Assembly (NCBI RefSeq): GCF_000826545.1
Contig: NZ_CDME01000017.1
Location: forward strand, 124,001-188,000
DNA length: 64,000 nt
Reading direction: 5' to 3'
Origin: Kibdelosporangium sp. MJ126-NF4
GTDB lineage: Bacteria; Actinomycetota; Actinomycetes; Mycobacteriales; Pseudonocardiaceae
How positions within the stretch are numbered: position 1 is the stretch's first letter; each line of letters opens with the position of its first letter. A model generated the notes under the pieces. That model was not told the origin of the DNA, searched no databases, and was given only the letters and a program-made list of their open reading frames with translations. Made by a program: the position numbers and the translations under genes. Of the stretch, positions 56,848-64,000 are shown piece by piece.

Positions 56848-58044
56848 TCAAACCGTGATGTTTGCTCGCCGGGCGAAGTCCTGGATGGCTGGGGCGCTGT
56901 CAGGCTCCATCCGCAGAAGGTCGCCGAGGATGGTGCGGACAATTCGATGGTTGTACACCTGCTCCGGCGATACCTGTTCAGCATCTTCCAGCGCGGCCAA
57001 CGCTCGCTCGACATTGCGACGTTGTGTCCAGGCCCGTGCGACGTCGATGAGCAGCCTTCCTTGCCGCTCCGGCGACAGCCTCGACGCGTCGATAGAGGAT
57101 GCTCGACGAATCGCCTCGCCGGCGTCACCGAGATCTACCGCGACTGCCACCTCGTGGAGAGCGACGTTGGTAGGCCCGAACTCGGTGTGGTAGTCGTTGC
57201 GGTCTTCGCCGAGTCGGGTGGCCACTTCCTGTGCACAGCTCAAGTAGTGCCGTGCTTCATCAGGGCGTTCAGTCCGAGCGGCCACGACGGCGTGTTGCAA
57301 CTGCAAGGCGCCATAGACGCTCAAAGCTTCCGGCACACCTTGTTCGACCATGCCCTTCAGTGCCGCACTGGCCGTCGCGATCGTGTGCTCAGCTTGATCA
57401 AACTGTCGAGCGCCTTGGAAGACCAGCGTCAGTCGGAATGCTCCTTCGGCCATCAGTAGAGGATCGCCTGAACGCCCCGCGTCGGAGATGGCACGGTCGG
57501 CCGCCACCCATGCGGCGTCGAACTGCTGAAGTTTCGCCAACGCTGCGGCGCATGCGTGGTAACTCCGCGCCAGCATGGCGAAGACTTCCGACTGACCTGA
57601 ACTTCCTGCTGCGGCCTCCAGTCGTGGCAGGAGAGTTTCGAGCAGCGACACCAGTTCCCTGTACCGCGATTCATGGGCGAGGGTCCATACCTGGTCAGTG
57701 TCGGCCTGCAGCACCTCTAGGTCATGGGCGGGCTGTGTGCCGAGCACCGCGCGGAGCGCATAGTTGGCACTCAGCAGTAGTCGCAGCGGCACAGCGTCCG
57801 GCGGACGTTGCTCGGCCGCCACCTCTGGGGCCGTTGGCGCCAGGCGTGCAAGTGGCACATCAAGCTGAACCGCCAGCCTCTGAAGCACCTTGAGGTGCTG
57901 AACCTGCCGAACACCGCGCTCTACCTGGGAGACCCAGGCTTCTGACCGTTCAACTGCCGAGGCGAGTTCCCGCTGGGACCAACCTCGTCGTTGTCGGTAG
58001 AACGCGATCTTGCGGCCAAGCTCGATCACGTCCTTGTCACTCAC
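56848..58044 (-). CDS. XRE family regulator with C-terminal TPR-like domain
   Basis: 398 aa from GTG 58044. N-terminal Cro/C1-type HTH (RQRRGWSQRELASAVERSEAWVSQVERG, about 17-45), then a long helical region with TPR-like pairs (for example FDAAWVAADRAI and PDEARHYLSCAQ). Its start overlaps the stop of the small monooxygenase by 8 bp. The location beside int suggests it controls excision or transfer of the element, perhaps through a peptide or small-molecule bound by the TPRs. Confidence 0.85.
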   Translation of the reverse strand: MSDKDVIELGRKIAFYRQRRGWSQRELASAVERSEAWVSQVERGVRQVQHLKVLQRLAVQLDVPLARLAPTAPEVAAEQRPPDAVPLRLLLSANYALRAVLGTQPAHDLEVLQADTDQVWTLAHESRYRELVSLLETLLPRLEAAAGSSGQSEVFAMLARSYHACAAALAKLQQFDAAWVAADRAISDAGRSGDPLLMAEGAFRLTLVFQGARQFDQAEHTIATASAALKGMVEQGVPEALSVYGALQLQHAVVAARTERPDEARHYLSCAQEVATRLGEDRNDYHTEFGPTNVALHEVAVAVDLGDAGEAIRRASSIDASRLSPERQGRLLIDVARAWTQRRNVERALAALEDAEQVSPEQVYNHRIVRTILGDLLRMEPDSAPAIQDFARRANITV

Positions 58045-58360
58045 TGGCAGGCAAGCCTTTCGCCGTCTGCGGCGTTACGAACTCGACACGGGTCGACGCC
58101 ACGTAGAGGTCCCGCTCGCTCAGGAACCGCTTGGTATGTGGCTGCCGCTCGTGCTCCTCGAAGGCGTCTCGATCCCGGTACACCTCGTAGAACACGCGCG
58201 ACAACGGAGAACCTTCCACCCGGTGCGTCACGTAGACGAGGGTTCCTGGCTCGTACGCCGAGATGCCCTTGCCGGTTTCCAGCACAAGCTGGTCGAACGC
58301 GTCGGCGGCCGCGTCGTCGTTCAGCTCAAACCGCACAACCAGTGCCCACATGGCTGTCAT
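58037..58360 (-). CDS. Small antibiotic-biosynthesis-monooxygenase (ABM) domain protein
   Basis: 107 aa from ATG 58360; ATG 58351 also possible. ABM ferredoxin-like fold marks: WALVVRFELN, FYEVYRDRDAFEEHERQPHTKRF. Similar small proteins act as quinol monooxygenases or dimeric accessory proteins. It is the first gene of the leftward XRE operon and sits in the mobile element, so a partner role for the regulator is possible. Confidence 0.78.
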   Translation of the reverse strand: MTAMWALVVRFELNDDAAADAFDQLVLETGKGISAYEPGTLVYVTHRVEGSPLSRVFYEVYRDRDAFEEHERQPHTKRFLSERDLYVASTRVEFVTPQTAKGLPASE

Positions 58361-58473
58361 CCAGTCTCTCGAATCCCCTCAGTCGCCCAGAGTACGGCAT
58401 ACGGACATATGTACTGGCCTGGAACGAATGTATGCCCTGGTCAACGTCTACAAATTCGATACAGTGCAGGCAG

Positions 58474-58508
58474 CTAGTACTTTTGTACTAGACACGTACA
58501 AGAGTACG
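58474..58508. promoter_or_regulatory. Paired GTAC-N4-GTAC operators
   Basis: CTAGTAC-TTTT-GTACTAG (58474-58491) and CGTAC-AAGA-GTACG (58495-58508) are two perfect palindromes sharing GTAC-N4-GTAC, centres 19 bp apart. They lie between the leftward XRE operon and the rightward xis operon, the expected place for a phage-like switch. Confidence 0.6.
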
Positions 58509-58622
58509 GCGTAGCTTCGGTGTGGACAGGACTTCGCGAGGCCACGGGGCACGCGGAGCACAAGAAAGCCCGGTCCGAGATGGCGCTCGGACCGGGCCGG
58601 AGCATCGAAAGTTGGTCCAACG

Positions 58623-59057
58623 ATGCAGGTGAACAGTACCCGGGCAGGAGCGACGGCGGTTGAGTCAACTGCTGCGCGACTGTCGTCGTGTGAGGCTGTG
58701 ACGGCCAGCCAAGACGAGCTTGAGGCCGAGCCGAAGACCAGTGACGAGTTGCGGGGGAGCCTTCGGAAGGCGGCGTTGCGCAACGCGTTGGAGAAGAGGG
58801 CACTGGGGGTGCCGACCTACACCGTGCCGGAAGCGGCCGTCCTGCTGTCGATCTCCCAGGAGTACATGTACCGGCTGATCCAGGCGGACGCATTCCCGGC
58901 GCTGCACATGCGAGTCGGAGGGAAACAGGGCCGGTACGTCGTCCCGGCGCAGGCGGTTGAGACGTTGCTGAAGGAGGCCTCGAACGGCAACAACTGCGTC
59001 GACGTCGCCGCCTGGACGGACCAGTGGCACAACCGCACCGCCGGTGGTGTGGCGTGA
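58623..59057 (+). CDS. xis: Excisionase-like helix-turn-helix protein
   Basis: 144 aa. The C-terminal half holds a MerR/excisionase-type HTH (TYTVPEAAVLLSISQEYMYRLIQADAFPAL, about 65-95) and a wing (GGKQGRYVVPAQAVETLL). The N-terminal 55 residues are acidic and likely disordered. Such proteins bend att DNA to direct excision. It heads a long rightward gene chain; its stop overlaps the next ATG (TGATG). Confidence 0.78.
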   Translation: MQVNSTRAGATAVESTAARLSSCEAVTASQDELEAEPKTSDELRGSLRKAALRNALEKRALGVPTYTVPEAAVLLSISQEYMYRLIQADAFPALHMRVGGKQGRYVVPAQAVETLLKEASNGNNCVDVAAWTDQWHNRTAGGVA

Positions 59058-59269
59058 TGAGTCTGTTCGGGCCGATCGACGACGGTGATCGCCGGGTGTG
59101 GCAGCAGCGCGGATTGAAGGCCCTGACCGAGTTGCCGATGTGGGTGCGGATGACACAGGCGGCGCGGCGGGTGTTCTCGGCGGCGCAGGATCGGGGTGAG
59201 CCGTGGGGTGTGGCTCTGGACGCGGCGCTGGCGGTGCGGCCGTACCAGCGGACGGCGGTGTCGACATGA
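59057..59269 (+). CDS. Small helical protein, unknown
   Basis: 70 aa. Starts inside the xis stop and ends with an ATGA overlap with the next gene. Helical and basic, with a Trp-rich start (RRVWQQRGLKALTELPMWVRM). No family recognised. Confidence 0.6.
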   Translation: MSLFGPIDDGDRRVWQQRGLKALTELPMWVRMTQAARRVFSAAQDRGEPWGVALDAALAVRPYQRTAVST

Positions 59270-59838
59270 GCGAGACGACACGGATTCTGCTGCAGCACTT
59301 GGACCTACTCGCCGAGCACGTGCGGTACCAGGGTGAGGCGGCGCGTGACGGCGTCCCGGCCAGTCCGGCGCACTTGGAGTACCTCGCGACCCGGATCACG
59401 TCGACGGTCGCGTCGATCCGCTCGGCGGAGCGGGAGGAGGACCAGGCGCAGGAGCAGCGCGACGAAGTGTTCGTGGCGTCCATCGCGGGCCGGAACGCTG
59501 CCAGGATCGCGCGGGAAGTCACCGACAGGCAGCGCGTTGCTGACTACATCGGGCGGACGCGGCTGGCTGAGGTGTACTCGTTCGACTCGGACCGGGTGTA
59601 CCTGGAGTCTCCCGCGATCGGGTTGCTCGAGTGGTTCTACGTCATGGACGGCCCGAAGGCGGTAACCACCCGGGTCGCTGATGGATCCGCGTATGTGACG
59701 GTCCGTGGCTCGGTCGATGGCCACGAGTTGAGGGTCTGGACGAACTACAACAGCGTCGAGGCGCGCGAGTTGGTGGCCGGGTGTGCCGAGCCGTCGGTGC
59801 ACTTGTTGCGGCGCTTGCAGATCGCGGGTGCGCGATGA
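59266..59838 (+). CDS. Unknown protein of the element's gene chain
   Basis: 190 aa from ATG 59266 (ATGA overlap). Residues 1-85 are helical and charged (coiled coil likely around the EREEDQAQEQRDEV stretch); the second half is beta-rich (VYLESPAIGLLEWFYV, ELRVWTNYNS). No family recognised. Confidence 0.6.
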   Translation: MSETTRILLQHLDLLAEHVRYQGEAARDGVPASPAHLEYLATRITSTVASIRSAEREEDQAQEQRDEVFVASIAGRNAARIAREVTDRQRVADYIGRTRLAEVYSFDSDRVYLESPAIGLLEWFYVMDGPKAVTTRVADGSAYVTVRGSVDGHELRVWTNYNSVEARELVAGCAEPSVHLLRRLQIAGAR

Positions 59839-60116
59839 GCCTGAGGATCACTGACACCGCGATGACGAGCACCGCCACCGAGCACACCGCGCGGCTGGTC
59901 GACGCCGAGCTCGGGCTGTGGACTGTGACGTGGCTGGGTGACCGGTACCAGCTGGGCCGCAACCAGGCGATCAGCGCAATGACGCTGGCCGAGGCGGTCG
60001 CGGGCGGTGTGTCCCCGTCCAGTCCGGAGTGGCCGCACGTCGTCGGCTGGGCGAACGAACTCGGCTTGGCTGCGCAGTGGGCGGCCGACCGCATCACGCG
60101 AGGCGGTGCGCGATGA
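59835..60116 (+). CDS. Small protein, unknown
   Basis: 93 aa from ATG 59835, overlapping both neighbours by ATGA. The middle carries a short strand pair (LGLWTVTWLGDRYQLGRNQAISAM) like a DUF-type ligand or nucleic-acid fold, but no family is recognised. Confidence 0.6.
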   Translation: MSLRITDTAMTSTATEHTARLVDAELGLWTVTWLGDRYQLGRNQAISAMTLAEAVAGGVSPSSPEWPHVVGWANELGLAAQWAADRITRGGAR

Positions 60117-60418
60117 CGGACCTGATCCTGACGACCGCGAAGGCCGAAGCCGCTGTCACCGACGCGGAGGCGATGGACTCGCACCCGGTCCGATGGGCAG
60201 GCGGTGTGATGCGGGCGCGGGTGTGGTTGGCCGCCGGGCCGACCGAGACCGAGGTTGCGAGTCCGGCCGCCGTGGGTGTGGTTGCGGTTCGCGACGACCA
60301 GTTGCGGGTGTGGCGTTCCGGCAGCGATGGCGACTGGTGGCACACCGCTGATGGCTTGCACCACGCCACGTGGCGCGAACTGCACGTCCGATTCGACTTG
60401 GTGGAGGTGAACCTGTGA
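60113..60418 (+). CDS. Small protein, unknown
   Basis: 101 aa from ATG 60113 (ATGA overlap). A helix followed by beta strands with several Trp residues (DDQLRVWRSGSDGDWWHTADGLHHATW). Its stop overlaps the next ATG (TGATG). Unknown. Confidence 0.6.
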   Translation: MTDLILTTAKAEAAVTDAEAMDSHPVRWAGGVMRARVWLAAGPTETEVASPAAVGVVAVRDDQLRVWRSGSDGDWWHTADGLHHATWRELHVRFDLVEVNL

Positions 60419-60894
60419 TGACTGCGAGCATGTCCGGTGGTGTTACCCGGGACGAGATCGCCGCCGTGATCCACCGCGCTCAATGCGGCTGCACCATCGG
60501 CCCGAACTCGGCGAGGAACCATTTCCTGACGCCGATCCACTACCCCGACTACATGGAGCCCGCTGACGCTGTCGTGGCGTTGCTGCGTGGTGAGAAGAGC
60601 AAGGCCGACGACGCGGCTGTGTTGGACGAGTTCGCGCGGGACATCTTGGGCCGCTGCCGTATCGCGATCCGTGACTACGGCGGGCGGGTCAACCCGGCCT
60701 GGTCCACCGGCGAGAAGCTGGCCGTGGCCTTGGTGTTGCGTGACAAGGCCACTTTGGACGAGATGGGGTACTCCGTGCGGGAGGCCGCTGAGCGTGTCGC
60801 GGGTGGCATGTGGTCGCCGCCTCGTGACATGAAGGCCTGGCTGGGCACGATCCGCGTCCAGCTTGGTCGCGCCACTGTGGACCGGGAGGCGTGA
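60418..60894 (+). CDS. Unknown protein of the element's gene chain
   Basis: 158 aa from ATG 60418. Helical; one CGC pair (HRAQCGCTIG) and a conserved-looking EKLAVALVLRDKATLDEMGYSVREAAERVAGGM stretch, which resembles an HTH-like helix set. The last 20 residues are basic. Function unknown. Confidence 0.6.
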   Translation: MTASMSGGVTRDEIAAVIHRAQCGCTIGPNSARNHFLTPIHYPDYMEPADAVVALLRGEKSKADDAAVLDEFARDILGRCRIAIRDYGGRVNPAWSTGEKLAVALVLRDKATLDEMGYSVREAAERVAGGMWSPPRDMKAWLGTIRVQLGRATVDREA

Positions 60895-60897
60895 GCG

Positions 60898-61191
60898 ATG
60901 ACGTGGCTTGACAAGCGGATCGACCGGCTTCTGCTGCGGCTGATGCCGACGTTCTCCAGGGTGCTGTGGTGGCTGCCAGAGCTGATCGCCATCTGTCTGT
61001 TCGGGGCGATAGCCGTGGTGACCGCGTCGCCTATCCCTGTCCTGCCGGGCGTGATCGTGCTAGCAGGGGCCGTCTGGCACGCCGTCGAGGTGCGGCGCGC
61101 GAACCGCCGCGCCCTTCGCCAGGTCGCACCGGTCGACGTTGACGACCAGGCCGTGGCCGAGGACACCGACTTGAGCGGAGTGTCCCCATGA
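60898..61191 (+). CDS. Small membrane protein, unknown
   Basis: 97 aa. Two membrane segments (about 24-43 and 47-64) with basic flanks (RRANRRALRQ) and an acidic tail. Located just before the DUF2637 gene and overlapping it by 4 bp; SpdB-like small membrane proteins occupy this place in actinomycete plasmids, so a role in intramycelial spread is possible. Confidence 0.62.
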   Translation: MTWLDKRIDRLLLRLMPTFSRVLWWLPELIAICLFGAIAVVTASPIPVLPGVIVLAGAVWHAVEVRRANRRALRQVAPVDVDDQAVAEDTDLSGVSP

Positions 61192-62384
61192 CAACCACGA
61201 ACGAGCTGTTCTCCGGATCGCCAACGGACACGCAGATGGACGAACAGGCTGAGCAGTTCGTCGACGACGTCGACGAGTTGTCCACAGGTGAGTCATTGGA
61301 CGAGCGGGGTCGTGAGCAGATCGTGGAACTGCCTGACACCGTGGAACTTCCTGATGACGAGGTGCTGCCCGCACCGCCGTCGTCAAGTACGCCACAAGCG
61401 GGACCGGTGGGCGAGCCGACCGCTGCGGACAACGCGCGTTCGGTCTGGCGACGCAGCGTTGAGCTCGGCCAGCCGTTGACCGGCCCCGAACTGGCCGACC
61501 AGTTTGTCGAGTCCGCGCAGTGGGGTTGGGACCGCATCGCAGAGGTGGTGCGCGGTGAGGAGAACCCTCGCGGGTTCGCGCGTGATCTGTGGCAGGCGAG
61601 TACGGCCATCGGCCGGCCGTTGACCGGTCGCGAGTTGGGTGAGTGGTGCGGCCGGTCGGAGCGCTGGGGCCGCGACCGCATTGCCGAAGTGCGACAGGCG
61701 AGCGCCGACGACACTGCCGCGACGACACCGGCACGCCGTTCCCGGACCGGCAAGCCCACGAACGGCAAACCCCGCCCGGCAGCGCACGACAGCGCCAAGC
61801 GGCAGCAAACCGAACACGTGACAGTGGACAGCGGCACACCGGATACCGGTGCCGTTCAACAGGTGCAGCGCAACGCACCGACGCGCCGAGACGAGTCCAC
61901 GGCAGAAACGGCAACAACAGTGACGGCGCACCCGGTGCCGTTGCCGGGTGGCGCGCGGTTGGTGGCGTGGGCAGGGTTCCTGTTCGGCACAGCGATCTCG
62001 GTCGCGGCAAACGTGCTCTACGCCTGGCTGCCGACCCTCGCCGGTAGGGCGGGGCCGCCGGGATTGGCGCCGCAGATCGGGGCGGCGGTGTGGCCGATCG
62101 CGCTGGTGATCAGCGTGGAAGTGCTGTCACGGGTGGCGTGGCGGCCAGGTTGGGCCTGGCAGTTCGCGCGCTACGGCGGCGCTGGCGTGGTCGCACTCGG
62201 CGCGGCGGTGATCAGCTACGGCCACCTGTCCGGCGTGTTGACCCACTGGGGTTACGGCACAACCGGCGCCGCCGTCGGCCCGCTGGTCGTGGACGGGTTG
62301 ATGACTATCTCCGGGTTCGCGTTGCTGGCGATGAGCCACGGCGGCACGAACGGCACGGGGAGCGGAACGGCGGCAAGCCGATGA
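61188..62384 (+). CDS. DUF2637 membrane protein with two HTH-like repeats
   Basis: 398 aa. Acidic N-terminus; then two copies of a 40-residue helical repeat (about 83-121 and 129-168) with the shared pattern G-x-PLTG-x-EL...W-x-x-DRIAEV; a basic linker (175-250); and a DUF2637 domain with four membrane segments (about 257-278, 293-315, 326-346, 360-382). Each repeat looks like an HTH. Proteins with DUF2637 occur in Streptomyces plasmids and AICEs near transfer genes. A membrane protein that also binds DNA would suit plasmid spread. Confidence 0.78.
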   Translation: MTTTNELFSGSPTDTQMDEQAEQFVDDVDELSTGESLDERGREQIVELPDTVELPDDEVLPAPPSSSTPQAGPVGEPTAADNARSVWRRSVELGQPLTGPELADQFVESAQWGWDRIAEVVRGEENPRGFARDLWQASTAIGRPLTGRELGEWCGRSERWGRDRIAEVRQASADDTAATTPARRSRTGKPTNGKPRPAAHDSAKRQQTEHVTVDSGTPDTGAVQQVQRNAPTRRDESTAETATTVTAHPVPLPGGARLVAWAGFLFGTAISVAANVLYAWLPTLAGRAGPPGLAPQIGAAVWPIALVISVEVLSRVAWRPGWAWQFARYGGAGVVALGAAVISYGHLSGVLTHWGYGTTGAAVGPLVVDGLMTISGFALLAMSHGGTNGTGSGTAASR

Positions 62385-62647
62385 ACACGAGGATGCCGCG
62401 TGCCGCCGGGTGTGTCGTGTGGTGGGCCGTGGTCGGGCTGCTGTTCGTGGTCTGCCGCGTGCTGCGGGTTGCCGGGCAGGGCATCGCGTTCGTGGCGGAG
62501 CCGGTGGATGAGTTGGTGACGGCATGGCTCGGGATCGCGCCGGTGCTGCCGCGTGTGCGGCGGTGGTGCCGCCACACGGCAACCGAGTGGCGCGCGCATC
62601 GGGTCGGTGCGATCGAGGGCGAAGTCATGGACGGAGTGTGGCGATGA
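62381..62647 (+). CDS. Small membrane protein, unknown
   Basis: 88 aa from ATG 62381 (ATGA overlap). One membrane segment (about 10-30), then an amphipathic, Arg-rich tail. Unknown; in the transfer-gene part of the element. Confidence 0.6.
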   Translation: MNTRMPRAAGCVVWWAVVGLLFVVCRVLRVAGQGIAFVAEPVDELVTAWLGIAPVLPRVRRWCRHTATEWRAHRVGAIEGEVMDGVWR

Positions 62648-63036
62648 ACGACAACAGGCCAAGCCGGGACCGGCGGCTGGACGAGTTGGCCCGGATCGAG
62701 TTCACCGGGTCGCTGGGCGAGGCGTTCGGCCAGTACGCCGCCGCGTTGCGCACGGTCTCCAACCGGTGGAACACCGAACTGGAGCTGGCCTCGACCGACG
62801 TCCGGGCCGCGCTCGGTTCGATGCGCGGTCGCTGGCTCGGCCTGGACGCGGCGGCGCGCCGGATGAAGGCGAGGCGGGTCGCGCGCCGGTTGAAGCGGGC
62901 GCAGACCCTGGCCGCGAGCCTGACCGGGCACGCGGAGTGGTTTCCCAAGGAGTACGCGCGGCAGTTCCTGTCCTCACTGGACGCCGCGAAGGACCAGGCC
63001 AGGCGCATCACCAACACGGAAGAGGGTCAGTCGTGA
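62644..63036 (+). CDS. Helical protein of a duplicated family, copy A
   Basis: 130 aa from ATG 62644. Nearly all helix. Shares with the next gene an N-terminal LDELARIEFTG/IDQIADCEFTG motif and a basic RRVARRLKRAQ/RRVARVLREAR helix at the same distance. Unknown family; probably arose by tandem duplication. Confidence 0.62.
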   Translation: MNDNRPSRDRRLDELARIEFTGSLGEAFGQYAAALRTVSNRWNTELELASTDVRAALGSMRGRWLGLDAAARRMKARRVARRLKRAQTLAASLTGHAEWFPKEYARQFLSSLDAAKDQARRITNTEEGQS

Positions 63037-63410
63037 GCACCGCTGAGCAGCGCATCGACCAGATCGCCGACTGCGAGTTCACCGGCAAGGACGTGCCCGG
63101 CCGGATCGCCCGCTACGCCCAGCTCAACCAGCAACTCGCGCACGACATGGCCCGCGAGCTGTCCACGGCCGAGGAGGCCGCGCATGCGGCGATGCTCCAG
63201 CTCAAGGGGCATCCGATGCTGGCCGGGGTGGACGTGCGGTGGCGCGCGCGGCGGGTGGCGCGGGTGCTGCGGGAAGCCCGTGAGCTGTGCCAGGGGATCT
63301 CGGCGGAGTGCGTGGCGTTCAACCTGCAGTTCCGGGCCGAGTTCGCCGAGGCCCTGCGGGTCGATCGTGGCGTGAAACCGAAGGAATATCGAGGGAAGGT
63401 GCAGCCCTGA
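63033..63410 (+). CDS. Helical protein of a duplicated family, copy B
   Basis: 125 aa from GTG 63033 (GTGA overlap). Paralogue of copy A: same start motif and basic helix. Its stop overlaps the ATG of the following transfer-type gene, so it is likely expressed with it. Unknown function. Confidence 0.62.
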   Translation: MSTAEQRIDQIADCEFTGKDVPGRIARYAQLNQQLAHDMARELSTAEEAAHAAMLQLKGHPMLAGVDVRWRARRVARVLREARELCQGISAECVAFNLQFRAEFAEALRVDRGVKPKEYRGKVQP

Positions 63411-64000
63411 TGCGACGGACCACTGTCACAGTCCCCGCGGACACTGACACCGAGGCGACGGGCCGGTTGTGGGCGCGGATCCTGTCCAAGCTGGCGGTTC
63501 TGGCGCCGCCCTGGGTGCTGCTCGGCGTGACCGCCGGGGCGGGGGCGGTGTCGCACGCGGTGTGGGGCCAGCCGCCCGAGGTGACCTGGGTGGCGATGGC
63601 CGCCACCGTCGGCACCCTCGGTTTGACCGGGCTGACCTGGGCCATCACCCACGCCCGCCGGATGTTGGGCCGGGTGCACGCCACCGCGACCACCGCCGCC
63701 GTGGGCGGCTGGCTGACCGTGGTCACGGTGACCGGCATGGGCCCGGACGTGGTGACCGGCGCGTTGTGGTGGGGCGGCGGGTTCCTGGCTCTGTCCTGGA
63801 ACATGCGCGCGGTCATCCGGCACGTCGACCCCGACCAGGGCAGCGGCGGGGACGCGCTCGGGGCCCTGTTCGACCGGGCCAAGGAACAGGCCGGGCTCAA
63901 GGGCGCGCGGGCACGGGCCAAGGAGGTCACGGACCGCAAGATCAAGGGCACGTTGGCGTTGCCGCCTGGTCAGGCCACCGTTGCCGAGGCCCAGCGCGCG
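63410..64000 (+). CDS. N-terminal part of a membrane protein, probably the FtsK/TraB-type DNA translocase (runs off the window)
   Basis: 197 codons are visible with no stop. Four membrane segments (about 24-47, 55-76, 87-108, 115-130) are followed by a VIRHVDPDQ linker and a basic helix (RAKEQAGLKGARARAKEV). AICE Tra proteins begin this way before the FtsK ATPase domain, but the Walker motifs lie outside the window, so the call rests on layout and context. Confidence 0.55.
   Translation, partial: MRRTTVTVPADTDTEATGRLWARILSKLAVLAPPWVLLGVTAGAGAVSHAVWGQPPEVTWVAMAATVGTLGLTGLTWAITHARRMLGRVHATATTAAVGGWLTVVTVTGMGPDVVTGALWWGGGFLALSWNMRAVIRHVDPDQGSGGDALGALFDRAKEQAGLKGARARAKEVTDRKIKGTLALPPGQATVAEAQRA

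Larger units (their letters stand above)
55268..64000 (+). mobile_element. Left part of an AICE-like integrative element at tRNA-Thr
   Basis: From the tRNA onward the housekeeping genes stop. In order come a tyrosine integrase, XRE regulator, excisionase-like protein, many small overlapping genes of unknown function, a DUF2637 membrane protein and a truncated transfer-type membrane gene. This is the build of actinomycete integrative and conjugative elements. The right attachment site and any Rep gene lie outside the window. Confidence 0.8.

Overview
The window is high-GC actinomycete chromosomal DNA. GTG starts, ATGA/TGATG stop-start overlaps, Lsr2, CarD, a MhuD-type heme oxygenase and an F420-type PPOX enzyme all fit. 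Gene order (folB-folK-DUF3180-panC-panD-coaX-lysS-lsr2-clpC, then mhuD, mutY, carbonic anhydrase, then cysS-ispF-ispD-carD-lpqE-radA) follows the conserved block remembered from Mycobacterium tuberculosis (about Rv3607c to Rv3579c). Together with an AfsR-like regulator, large accessory inserts and an integrative element of actinomycete type, this suggests a Pseudonocardiaceae-like organism; the genus cannot be fixed from sequence alone.

Layout. 1-9.9 kb: end of folate biosynthesis (folB, folK), membrane proteins, a PrsW-like protease, the pantothenate/CoA operon (DUF2520, panC, panD, coaX), lysS and the nucleoid protein lsr2. 10-13.8 kb: an orphan siderophore-type ATPase behind an IdeR/DtxR-like iron box, then clpC behind a ClgR-like box. 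13.9-28.6 kb: AfsR/SARP regulator, DrrAB-type exporter, membrane EEP phosphatase, sirtuin plus MhuD pair, 2H phosphoesterase, hydrolase, M1 peptidase lipoprotein, mutY, beta-carbonic anhydrase, LacI regulator and an MsiK-type sugar-transport ATPase with two DasR-like dre sites. 28.8-37.9 kb: a ZnuABC-type metal transporter, two DUF445 paralogues flanking a DUF2236 protein, an SDR and an MBOAT acyltransferase. 38-46 kb: rlmB, cysS, HAD, PPOX, ispF, a strikingly degenerate ispD, carD, lpqE and radA; this block is inverted relative to the mycobacterial order and disA is not beside radA. 46-55 kb: two tandem sigma-factor/CU044_5270 modules, an OtsB-trehalase fusion next to otsA, and a ThrE exporter.

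55.3 kb to the end: the left end of an integrative (AICE-like) element in the 3' end of a tRNA-Thr(TGT) gene. It has a tyrosine integrase, an XRE regulator with a small monooxygenase, a pair of GTAC-N4-GTAC operators, and a rightward chain of overlapping genes (xis, mostly unknown small proteins, a DUF2637 membrane protein with two HTH-like repeats, a duplicated small helical family) that ends in a truncated membrane gene, probably the FtsK/Tra translocase. No replication gene or right attachment site lies in the window.

A 23-bp repeat family, often forming hairpins, lies just after stop codons at four places (10.85, 19.96, 23.92 and 28.66 kb) and may act as 3'-end or terminator elements.
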